The notes under the pieces are model-generated. The model saw nothing but the letters and a program-made list of their open reading frames with translations, did not search any database and was not told the DNA's origin. From Bacteroidales bacterium (lineage in GTDB: Bacteria; Bacteroidota; Bacteroidia; Bacteroidales; P3), in assembly GCA_024400545.1 (NCBI GenBank), contig JAKSMO010000015.1:1-46220 (forward strand): 46,220 nucleotides of DNA. The letters run 5' to 3'. Both the position numbers and the translations under genes were made by a program. This document shows positions 8,475 through 15,200 of the stretch, piece after piece (position 1 is the first letter of the stretch; the number at the start of each line of letters is the position of its first letter).

Positions 8475-10448
8475 TTACGACCAGAAGCGGGTGAAACCGG
8501 TGCCGCTTAGGCGGTCTGTCATCTCTTGCAGTTTGATTTTTAGGGCAGAGTCGTCTGCGCCGGGCAGTGCTTTTCTGAGTTTCTCCAGCTTGTTGTCGCC
8601 TTTGGGGCAGAGCAGGTCCTCGTCGCCCTCTATGCGGGGCAGCACCTTCATCAGGGCTATGTCGGCCAGGGCTGTGTCGGCCCATTCTTGAAGGGTCTTC
8701 TCTTCGGCGGTGTCTTGGTCTAGTAGGGTGGCCAGGTAAACCACCAGCTCATTCAGCACGCGGTACGACACCTCGAAGGGTGTTCCCTTCAACGCCTCAT
8801 TGATGGCATACAGCTTCTTGGGCAGCGAGTCGGCCACCTCTTCGCCTGCGCTGTCGCGGCCGGTGATGAAGGCTGCGGCGTCGGCATTGCCCTTCACTCG
8901 GGGGCATTGCTCCAGCACCTCGTCGGCTGTCACATATCTGGGTTTCAGCTGGTCTGCGGTCATCAGCTCATTGTCGGGCTGGGTGGGGTAGTCCAGACGT
9001 TTAGCGCCGCCGAACATATCCTCCAGTTTGCCGCCGTTCATCTCTATGGTGAATGCGCGGTCTATCACCTTGCGGCTGAACTTCTTGGTGGTCTCGTCCA
9101 TGTTCACCGTGCCCACTACGAACACATTGTCGGGCAAGGTCAGGCCTTTCTCTCTGAGCGAGTGGCTTGCATTGTCTTCTGCCGTGGGGGTGTGGGTATG
9201 ATCGGTATTGTCTGCATTGTCAACAATGCCGGCAAAGAAATGCTCATACCAGTCTCGGTCTGAGGGGTTTGGGTTCTCCACGCATTTCTTTCCGTCCTTT
9301 ATTGTGTAGATTTCTTGGAAATACTGCTTGTCCACCAACGCCCCGGTCACCACCTTGCGGCCATGGTCTTCGCCTGTCCATTTGCGGGTTTCGAGCACAC
9401 TCAGGAACTCTGCAAAATACTCTTCCACATGGGCCAGGTTCATCTCGTCCAGGCACACAAAGAAAGGCACATGGGGGTGCTGCAAGGCCTTGATGAGGAA
9501 CTGCACAAACTTAGTGTAGTTATATTTTTGGCTGATATTGCTGTAGTAGCCCAGCAACTCGGAGCTGTCGTGCCAGTTCGGCTTCACCTCAATCATGCAG
9601 TAATTGCCAGGCACCGTGGGGTCTTGCCGCAGATACGAGGGACAAGTGCTGAAAGCCATCTCCCTCACCCAACGGCTCTTACCTGTTCCGCTGATACCGG
9701 CCAACAACAAGAACGGTTTTGTGTGAAGGGCTTGGAGGAAGGGCGTATGTGTCTGGCCACTAAATGTAATTGACTTAATAATCGTTGAAGGACTAGTAGT
9801 TAGGGGAATGCCCGGCAAATGCATCATTTCGGGATGTTCGACAAAGTAGTCGTACATCTTATATGCGTGACCCAATTCTTGAGGTCTGAATTTTACCTCG
9901 TCAGAAGGAAATCTTTTTTTAGCAGCATTGATGATGTCGGATCCCGCTAGATTCAGCTCTTTGACTCGACTACCGTATGTGACCATGAAAATGGAAGCGC
10001 CAGGAGTGCTCAGCTCGACTGCCAGATCTCGATAGAACTTCACCAAGTCATCTATTGTATAGTTTTGCATCTTTATTAATGAATTATCTATTTCACGGAG
10101 TTCCCAATAAAAATCTTTATCAGTTTTGTAAAATCCAACAGTGGCATGGAAATTCTTCTTCAATTCAACATCATCTTCTCCTTTGGAATTCTTCACGTTA
10201 TCAAATCCGTAAGAATATTTTGACTTAATTGCTTTTATTAGTTCGGCATTGATTAATAGTCGATATTCCTCGTTTTTAGTTCCTCCGGAAAACGTTGCCT
10301 CGTATTGTTTTCCCTCAAAAATAATAGTAATTGTAGTCTCTTCTTTAAGTGTAGTAGTTAATCTGTCTCGTTCCTTTTTGTTGATGTACAAGTTGCCATA
10401 TCTAAGAAGGCTTTTGTCGACCTTATGTTTGAAAATCAAATCGCCCAT
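8475..10448 (-). CDS. McrB-like AAA+ motor protein of a type IV-like restriction system
   Basis: A 657-aa protein, first gene of the cassette. Walker A is GISGTGKS (residues 251-258). Walker B is VCLDEMNLA (331-339) with the downstream EFLSVLETR typical of the McrB family. Sensor 1 and arginine-finger region is VGTVNMDETTKKFSRKVIDRAF (445-466). McrB proteins hydrolyse GTP, some relatives ATP, to translocate DNA and drive the paired nuclease. The N-terminal 240 residues form one or two extra domains that should provide target recognition; residues 1-75 look all-beta (LRYGNLYINKKERDRL..., ITIIFEGKQYEATFSGG), but I cannot name the fold. The partner nuclease is probably the DUF2357 protein three genes downstream. 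Confidence 0.85.
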   Translation of the reverse strand: MGDLIFKHKVDKSLLRYGNLYINKKERDRLTTTLKEETTITIIFEGKQYEATFSGGTKNEEYRLLINAELIKAIKSKYSYGFDNVKNSKGEDDVELKKNFHATVGFYKTDKDFYWELREIDNSLIKMQNYTIDDLVKFYRDLAVELSTPGASIFMVTYGSRVKELNLAGSDIINAAKKRFPSDEVKFRPQELGHAYKMYDYFVEHPEMMHLPGIPLTTSPSTIIKSITFSGQTHTPFLQALHTKPFLLLAGISGTGKSRWVREMAFSTCPSYLRQDPTVPGNYCMIEVKPNWHDSSELLGYYSNISQKYNYTKFVQFLIKALQHPHVPFFVCLDEMNLAHVEEYFAEFLSVLETRKWTGEDHGRKVVTGALVDKQYFQEIYTIKDGKKCVENPNPSDRDWYEHFFAGIVDNADNTDHTHTPTAEDNASHSLREKGLTLPDNVFVVGTVNMDETTKKFSRKVIDRAFTIEMNGGKLEDMFGGAKRLDYPTQPDNELMTADQLKPRYVTADEVLEQCPRVKGNADAAAFITGRDSAGEEVADSLPKKLYAINEALKGTPFEVSYRVLNELVVYLATLLDQDTAEEKTLQEWADTALADIALMKVLPRIEGDEDLLCPKGDNKLEKLRKALPGADDSALKIKLQEMTDRLSGTGFTRFWS

Positions 10449-10591
10449 ATCGATTTATTAAAAATAGTTAGTCATCAAATAATACTAATCGTCGGTCATT
10501 TAAATTAATAAAAATACATAATTTTCCTTGATACCTGCAAATAGGTGGAATTCTTTTATTTTCATAAAAGCACGTATTATATATATAAATG

Positions 10592-10599
10592 CAAATTTA
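10592..10599 (-). promoter_or_regulatory. Possible -7 element for the McrB-like cassette
   Basis: On the minus strand these bases read TAAATTTG, fitting TAnnTTTG. No TTTG is found 19-21 nt upstream, and the leader to the ATG would be about 140 nt, so this is weak. The surrounding 10450-10700 stretch is very AT-rich with reiterated TTGCA-like motifs and no convincing gene. Confidence 0.25.
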
Positions 10600-10760
10600 C
10601 GCAATTTTTTGCAATTAATGAAAAATAATGACAAGTTGTTGCACTTTTTTGCTTTTAATCGCATGATTTCAATTTTGTTATCTATTGCAATTGTACTCGA
10701 TGTCGCTCTCCTTCTCCGAATATGTCTGCCAGTGATAGAGCTCTACTCTCATCGCGCTCC

Positions 10761-10858
10761 CGCTGATTCTATGGTCATTCTACGGTTATCTTACGGTAAT
10801 GGGGCGGTATGAGGGAGTGGGGCGGAACCGTAGGATAACCGTAGGATGTGGGTAGGAT
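10761..10858. repeat. Inverted 11-bp-period repeat array (copy A)
   Basis: Left half: three 11-bp units at 10770-10802 (TATGGTCATTC, TACGGTTATCT, TACGGTAATGG). Right half: three units of the opposite sense at 10826-10858 (AACCGTAGGAT twice, then GTGGGTAGGAT). The halves pair as a 22-bp stem (10776-10797 with 10827-10848) whose only two mismatches are G-T. Bases 10761-10786 match 39022-39047 at 24 of 26 positions, so this is a dispersed element. Confidence 0.75.
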
Positions 10859-10955
10859 GGGTGGAGCTTGGGATTTGGAATGGATTTTGGGGTGAGTCTG
10901 CATGGTTTGTGCGTGGGCGATGCGGAAAAATCGTTCGGGATTCTGGATTTTGTTG

Positions 10956-10963
10956 TATCTTTG
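10956..10963 (+). promoter_or_regulatory. -7 promoter element for the gene at 11005
   Basis: TATCTTTG fits the Bacteroidota -7 consensus and lies 41 nt before the ATG. There is no good TTTG at -33; TTCG at 10934 is the nearest. Confidence 0.55.
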
Positions 10964-11004
10964 CATGTTTGGAGGTGGAAATAAAACTGTGTAATTATTG
11001 ACTT

Positions 11005-12051
11005 ATGAGCATGATTGATAAAGCTTTGGATGTTTGCAGGCTGCTGGCGGATTATGAGTTGGATTACGACCAGCTGGAACTGGAATTTGATGTGGAAAAC
11101 CAACAATCGATTCTGGATTCTATAGGTGAGGAGTCTATTTTCCCGGTTTCGCAGCATAGGGTGTGGCATTCGATGTTGGGCAACCGGTATGTGGTGGAAG
11201 ATGTGGTGACCAAGGATTCGGACGGGAATTACCGGATACGGCATATTCTGCATGCTTTGATTGACTCGCCGGAAGGCACTACGGCATGTTCGTTTATGCA
11301 GCGTCAGCCGGAAGTCGATGCGTCAGCGCCGGAAGGCTCGTCGGCCATGCTGTTGGTGTATTCTCCGTCGGTGTTGCTCGGCTATTGCCATTATTGTGGG
11401 CGGGCGCTGGATGTGAATGCCGTGGCCTCGGTGGTGGGTTCGGCCGTGGGACCGCAGATGACCTATTGGATTGATGATGCTGGCGAGCATGTCTGTCTGC
11501 AGTGCCAAGGTGGCTATCTGCTGGGATCGGTGCGGATGGACGGGCCTATGGTGCTGACATTCACTGCCTTTATGCCCGAGACCAGAGTGGCTATGCCACG
11601 TACCTTGTGGCCGGCCGAGGTGGTGCCGTTTGCCGACCTGTTGGGTCGCGTGATGAGCCCCAAAGGTATGCAAGGCAAAGTGCTGCGTGCCGATAAAAAT
11701 GAGACGCTGGAGGCCATTCTGGCATTTGTGCGTCCGTTTGCAAGCTTGAAAACCCGCCGAGTGAAACGCAGTTGGGAAAACCTGTGGGTGTGGCTGCTCG
11801 ATTTTCAGCCAGTGTGGAACTATGTGGCCAAACCTTTGGGTGGCAAACCGTTCAATGCCAACAGCATTGCCCATATCCTGTCGCTGATGAATGAGGAGGG
11901 AGTTGTGGAGCTGGGAGTGAAGAGCCATATTGCCAAGTTGCAGCCCGAGGCCAACGAGAATTTCCGCACCAATCTCTCCTCGCCCCCTTCAGATCGGGTG
12001 CGCGGCGTTGTAAGGGGCTATTTAGAAAAGGTTGTAAAAAGTCGACTGTAA
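11005..12051 (+). CDS. Uncharacterised protein with a CxxC...CxxC zinc-type motif
   Basis: A 348-aa protein that I do not recognise. It has no signal peptide and no membrane segment, so it should be cytoplasmic. Two CxxC pairs, CHYC (residues 128-131) and CLQC (164-167), lie 32 residues apart and probably bind one zinc. The C-terminal half (about 230-348) looks helical, including a Trp-rich stretch (RSWENLWVWLLDFQPVWNY). The C-terminal region could be DNA-binding, but this is speculation. It has its own -7 element, and is followed by a 13-bp inverted repeat and then the promoter of the next gene, so it is probably monocistronic. Confidence 0.6.
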   Translation: MSMIDKALDVCRLLADYELDYDQLELEFDVENQQSILDSIGEESIFPVSQHRVWHSMLGNRYVVEDVVTKDSDGNYRIRHILHALIDSPEGTTACSFMQRQPEVDASAPEGSSAMLLVYSPSVLLGYCHYCGRALDVNAVASVVGSAVGPQMTYWIDDAGEHVCLQCQGGYLLGSVRMDGPMVLTFTAFMPETRVAMPRTLWPAEVVPFADLLGRVMSPKGMQGKVLRADKNETLEAILAFVRPFASLKTRRVKRSWENLWVWLLDFQPVWNYVAKPLGGKPFNANSIAHILSLMNEEGVVELGVKSHIAKLQPEANENFRTNLSSPPSDRVRGVVRGYLEKVVKSRL

Positions 12052-12077
12052 ATTTTTTTCGCTACTGATTGTCAGCA

Positions 12078-12115
12078 GTTGTGGACTTTTGCCTCCTCCA
12101 CAAAAAGTCCACAAC
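12078..12115. promoter_or_regulatory. Perfect 13-bp inverted repeat overlapping a promoter (operator or terminator)
   Basis: GTTGTGGACTTTT (12078-12090) is the exact reverse complement of 12103-12115, with a 12-nt loop. No T-run follows. The right arm covers the -33 zone of the TATCTTTG element at 12130, so a repressor site is plausible; a terminator for the upstream gene is the alternative. Confidence 0.5.
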
Positions 12116-12129
12116 GGGAGTAGTGTATA

Positions 12130-12137
12130 TATCTTTG
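12130..12137 (+). promoter_or_regulatory. -7 promoter element upstream of the gene at 12330
   Basis: TATCTTTG matches the consensus exactly. The leader to the 12330 ATG would be about 185 nt. It contains a TGGATTC/GAATCCA dyad and a 35-codon reading frame overlapping the gene start, neither of which I can assign. Confidence 0.5.
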
Positions 12138-12329
12138 CAAAATAATTCTGAGGGCCCGACGCCTGAAGGATTATCGTGGATTCACAAAACACACGGATTA
12201 AGGCCCGTGGAATCCATGCAAAGACAAAATTATGAATTACAGAGTAATACTGGGTCGTACCCGGCCCATGCGCCATGCGGTGGCGGAGATTAGCAAGTTG
12301 CGAAATGAAAAAGATGGAGGAATGGCAAG

Positions 12330-13142
12330 ATGGCACTAGTAGATTGTGATATCCCCATGCGGGGCTCGGTAGGTCAGATGACCTTTAAGCATTATGCCGA
12401 CAAAGTGGTGGTGTGCCAGAAAATAGGCAAGCGCACCAAATCGCTGAGCGAGGCGCAGGCTCGCGACAACTACCGTATGCGCAACGCCATGGCCATGTTC
12501 GGCCAGCTCAAGGAGGGTTTGTTGGAACACCTTGAGGGCTGTCCCGACCTACGACGTGCCAGCAACTGGTATGTGAGATATAACAAGTACCGCAACGAGT
12601 CGTACCTGACCAAACAAGAGGTGAAATGGAAGGCCTGTGTGGTGGAAGGCCACCAAGTGAGCCACGGCACATTGGCCGAGATCGACCAGCACCTTACGCC
12701 GGATGGCAGATTATTTACCGATATACGGATTGACGGTGAGATAGATGCGCAGACGACGGTAGGGGAGTTGTCGGCCGATATTTTGGCCCACAATCCCGCA
12801 TTTGCCCTGGGCGACAGGCTGGACTTGGTGTATTTGCATCAGCAGATAGATGCCGACGAGATGCCTCGAGCACAGTATCGTGAAACGCAGATGACACTAA
12901 ATAGGCATGATGCCCGGCTGCTGGGTACGCTGACCGCCGATATACCTTGGGTGCGGCACGAGGTTGGCGGACAGGGTGTGCTGGCCTTGGCCAGACCTTT
13001 GGGCCGTGATGCGTCGTGCTTTGTGCAAGTGCGGCACAGTCGGTCGGGACGACACCAAGTGTCGTCGCAGCGGATGCTGTGTGAGAATGACTTGGTGGAG
13101 CACTATCGCTGGGAGGTGCGCAAAGAGCTGATGATGGGCTAG
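12330..13142 (+). CDS. Uncharacterised 270-aa protein
   Basis: A cytoplasmic-looking protein that I cannot assign with confidence. Its N-terminal segment (MRGSVGQMTFKHYADKVVVCQK, then KRTKSLSEAQARDNYRMRNAM) resembles the opening of DUF6266-type Bacteroidota proteins, which also start with a short G-rich strand pair followed by an EAQ...R...F helix, but the rest does not obviously match. There is no signal peptide. The ATG at 12330 sits inside a weakly supported upstream 35-codon frame. The next gene has its own promoter at 13177-13207. Confidence 0.6.
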   Translation: MALVDCDIPMRGSVGQMTFKHYADKVVVCQKIGKRTKSLSEAQARDNYRMRNAMAMFGQLKEGLLEHLEGCPDLRRASNWYVRYNKYRNESYLTKQEVKWKACVVEGHQVSHGTLAEIDQHLTPDGRLFTDIRIDGEIDAQTTVGELSADILAHNPAFALGDRLDLVYLHQQIDADEMPRAQYRETQMTLNRHDARLLGTLTADIPWVRHEVGGQGVLALARPLGRDASCFVQVRHSRSGRHQVSSQRMLCENDLVEHYRWEVRKELMMG

Positions 13143-13176
13143 GCGGGAAGCCTGAAGTGGCCGGATTTGCTAGTTT

Positions 13177-13207
13177 TTTGATATTTCAAAAAAAAAGAGT
13201 ATCTTTG
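13177..13207 (+). promoter_or_regulatory. Full Bacteroidota promoter for the four-helix-bundle gene
   Basis: TTTG (13177-13180), a 19-nt spacer, then TATCTTTG (13200-13207): an exact match to the TTTG/N19/TAnnTTTG consensus. It decides the start of the next gene, because an upstream in-frame ATG at 13157 precedes this promoter. Confidence 0.8.
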
Positions 13208-13228
13208 CAAAGTTTTTCCATTAATGTT

Positions 13229-13972
13229 ATGCGGCAGGGCAGAGACATAGAATTGCGGCATTATGCCGACGGCACACCCAGTGTGCTGCGCAAGCCTACG
13301 GTGTATGCCGAGCTGTATTTCTATAAAAAAAGCGAGGTACTGGTGCAACTGACCAAGGCTTTCTGCGACAGATTTCTGCCCCATTATGGCGACAGGACAG
13401 TGGATCAGATGGTGCAAGCCGCGCGCAGCATCAAGCAGAATATTGTGGAAGGCTTGGTTGATGGCGAGACCTCGTTTGAGACAGAAATCAAGCTTTTGGG
13501 GGTGGCTCGTGGCAGCAACCGCGAGTTGATGGAAGACTACTGCGACTATCTCTCGCGACATCAACTTGCCGAGTGGGCCAAAGACAATAAGCCACGATTT
13601 GACCGCTTGCGCACCTTTGCCAAAGGCCACAGCGACTTGGCAGCCTATGCACCCTATTTCTATCAGTGGACCGAAGAGGAGATGGCCAACACAGCGCTGT
13701 GCCTGTGCCACATGGTGGACAGGGCGATAAGCACTTTTATGGAAAAAAGAGACCGTGAGTTTGTGGAAGAGGGCGGCATCCGCGAGCGCATGACGGCCGC
13801 AAGGCTTGATATGCGTGGCACCCAAAAACAGATAATAGCTCAGCAAGAGCAAGAAATAGCCCAGCTAAAAGCCCAAGTAGCCTCGCTGGAGCGTGAACTG
13901 GCAAGGTATAGAGCAGGGGAGGCCGGACAATCCGGAAATTCCGGAAAAACCGGACAATCCGGAAAACAATAG
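13229..13972 (+). CDS. Four-helix-bundle protein with C-terminal suffix and repeat-derived tail
   Basis: A 247-aa protein starting at the ATG about 20 nt after the promoter. Residues about 30-130 match the 23S rRNA intervening-sequence/four-helix-bundle family (FCDRFLPHYGDRTVDQMVQAARSIKQNIVEG, then ETEIKLLGVARGSNRELMEDY); the longer C-terminus fits the four-helix-bundle suffix variant. Its function is unknown; relatives pentamerise and are linked to rRNA inserts or retroelements in some hosts, neither of which is visible here. A coiled coil follows (QIIAQQEQEIAQLKAQVASLEREL). The last 15 residues (GQSGNSGKTGQSGKQ) are encoded by five 9-bp repeats and look like repeat DNA recruited into the frame. 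Confidence 0.8.
   Translation: MRQGRDIELRHYADGTPSVLRKPTVYAELYFYKKSEVLVQLTKAFCDRFLPHYGDRTVDQMVQAARSIKQNIVEGLVDGETSFETEIKLLGVARGSNRELMEDYCDYLSRHQLAEWAKDNKPRFDRLRTFAKGHSDLAAYAPYFYQWTEEEMANTALCLCHMVDRAISTFMEKRDREFVEEGGIRERMTAARLDMRGTQKQIIAQQEQEIAQLKAQVASLERELARYRAGEAGQSGNSGKTGQSGKQ
13923..13967 (+). repeat. Five 9-bp tandem repeats inside a coding end
   Basis: Units CCGGACAAT, CCGGAAATT, CCGGAAAAA, CCGGACAAT, CCGGAAAAC run without a break and encode the GxSGxSGKT-like tail of the four-helix-bundle protein. The period-9 design matches the intergenic arrays at 15152 and 30705. Confidence 0.8.
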
Positions 13973-13996
13973 AAAATAAATAAACACTAATATATT

Positions 13997-15130
13997 ATGG
14001 ATAGCAAGATTCTTTTGGATAAATTTGCTGAGCGTTTTGGCTCGGCCGATGCCGAGGTGTTTGCCGCACCTGGTCGTATTAATCTGATTGGCGAACATAC
14101 CGACTATAATGGTGGATTCGTATTTCCGGGTGCTGTGGCACAGGGTATTATGGCTGCCGTAAAGCCCAACGGCAAACGTTGGGTACGTGCCTATGCTATG
14201 GATCTGGACGCTTACTGCGAGTTTGACATGGACGACGACGAAGGGCCCAAGACCACCCATTTCCGCTATATCTACGGTGTGGTGCGTGAGATGATGGCCA
14301 AGGGCGTAAAAGTGGAGGGTTTTGATACGGTGTATGCCGGCGATGTGCCTCTGGGCGCCGGCATGAGCTCGTCGGCAGCATTGGAAAGCTGCTTTGCCAT
14401 GGCTATGAACGAGCTGTTTGGCGGTAGCCTCAGCCGCATGGAAATGGCGCTGGTGGGCCAGGCCACGGAGCATAAGTATGTGGGTGTGAACTGCGGCATC
14501 ATGGACCAATTTATCTCTATGCACGGCAAGGCTGGCAGCCTGGTGCGCCTGGACTGCCGTAGCGGTGAGTTTGCCTATTTCCCCTGGCACCCCAAGGGCT
14601 ATAAGCTGGTGCTGGTGAACAGCTGCGTGAAGCACGAGCTGGTGGGTTCGCCCTACAACGACCGCCGCAACAGCTGCGAGCGTGTGGCCAAGCTGCTGGG
14701 TGTGGAAACCCTGCGTGATGCCACCTGGGAAATGCTGGAAGGCGTGAAGAACCAGGTGCCGGCAGAGGACTATATGCGCGCCAAGTATGTGCTGGGCGAG
14801 AAAGACCGTGTGTTGGCCGTGTGCGACGCCCTGCAAGAGGACGACTACGAGACCGTAGGACAGCAGATGTATCTTACCCACGAAGGCCTGAGCAAGGACT
14901 ACGAGGTGAGCTGCGAGGAGATCGACTTTTTGGTAGATGAGGCTCGGCGCTGCGGTGTTACCGGCTCGCGTATTATGGGCGGCGGCTTTGGCGGCTGCAC
15001 CATCAACTTGGTGAAGGACGAGAAGTATGACGCTTTTGTGGCCGAGGTGCAGGTGCGCTATAAGGAGAAGTTTGGCGTGGAGTGCAAGGTGATACCCGTG
15101 GTGATTGGCGAAGGCGCGAGAAGAGTGTAG
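13997..15130 (+). CDS. galK: Galactokinase
   Basis: A 377-aa GHMP kinase that phosphorylates galactose at C1 with ATP, the entry step of the Leloir pathway. Motifs are the galactokinase signature GRINLIGEHTDYNGG (about residues 26-40), the GHMP ATP loop PLGAGMSSSAALE (about 117-129), GVNCGIMDQF with the catalytic Asp, and the C-terminal GGGFGGCTINLV. It precedes a GH97 enzyme of the alpha-galactosidase type, so freed galactose would feed straight into this enzyme. The coding style is strongly CTG/GTG-rich, unlike the ribosomal genes upstream. No galM or galT is present in the window. Confidence 0.96.
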   Translation: MDSKILLDKFAERFGSADAEVFAAPGRINLIGEHTDYNGGFVFPGAVAQGIMAAVKPNGKRWVRAYAMDLDAYCEFDMDDDEGPKTTHFRYIYGVVREMMAKGVKVEGFDTVYAGDVPLGAGMSSSAALESCFAMAMNELFGGSLSRMEMALVGQATEHKYVGVNCGIMDQFISMHGKAGSLVRLDCRSGEFAYFPWHPKGYKLVLVNSCVKHELVGSPYNDRRNSCERVAKLLGVETLRDATWEMLEGVKNQVPAEDYMRAKYVLGEKDRVLAVCDALQEDDYETVGQQMYLTHEGLSKDYEVSCEEIDFLVDEARRCGVTGSRIMGGGFGGCTINLVKDEKYDAFVAEVQVRYKEKFGVECKVIPVVIGEGARRV

Positions 15131-15151
15131 ATTTTAGAGTATTTTTTGGAG

Positions 15152-15192
15152 GCTAGATATTCTAGTTTTTCTAGCATTTCTAGTTTTTCTGG
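15152..15192. repeat. 9-bp-period TCTAG repeat in the galK-GH97 gap
   Basis: Units TCTAGTTTT, TCTAGCATT, TCTAGTTTT, TCTGGAGCG-like, preceded by a related CTAGATAT. It fills most of the short gap. It is one of several arrays with the same design and different motifs. Confidence 0.65.
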
Positions 15193-15200
15193 AGCGAAAA

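Noticed and set aside
4246-10448. Calling the cassette a type I or type III restriction-modification system
   Set aside because: No methyltransferase, specificity subunit or helicase of those types is encoded; the McrB motifs and the DUF2357 nuclease fit a methylase-free type IV-like system.
10528-10812. A 94-codon plus-strand frame in the spacer upstream of the defence cassette
   Set aside because: It has no promoter, runs into the 11-bp repeat array and looks like AT-rich random translation with a hydrophobic stretch.
12232-12339. A 35-codon frame overlapping the start of the gene at 12330
   Set aside because: It lies between the promoter and the gene and could be a leader peptide, but there is no clear ribosome site and no homology I can recognise.
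13157-13228. The upstream ATG extending the four-helix-bundle protein by 24 residues
   Set aside because: The extension would be translated from DNA upstream of a consensus promoter (13177-13207), so it is not in the mRNA.
13229-13972. Treating the four-helix-bundle gene as part of a diversity-generating retroelement
   Set aside because: Related proteins occur there as accessory factors, but no reverse transcriptase or template/variable repeat is present in the window.
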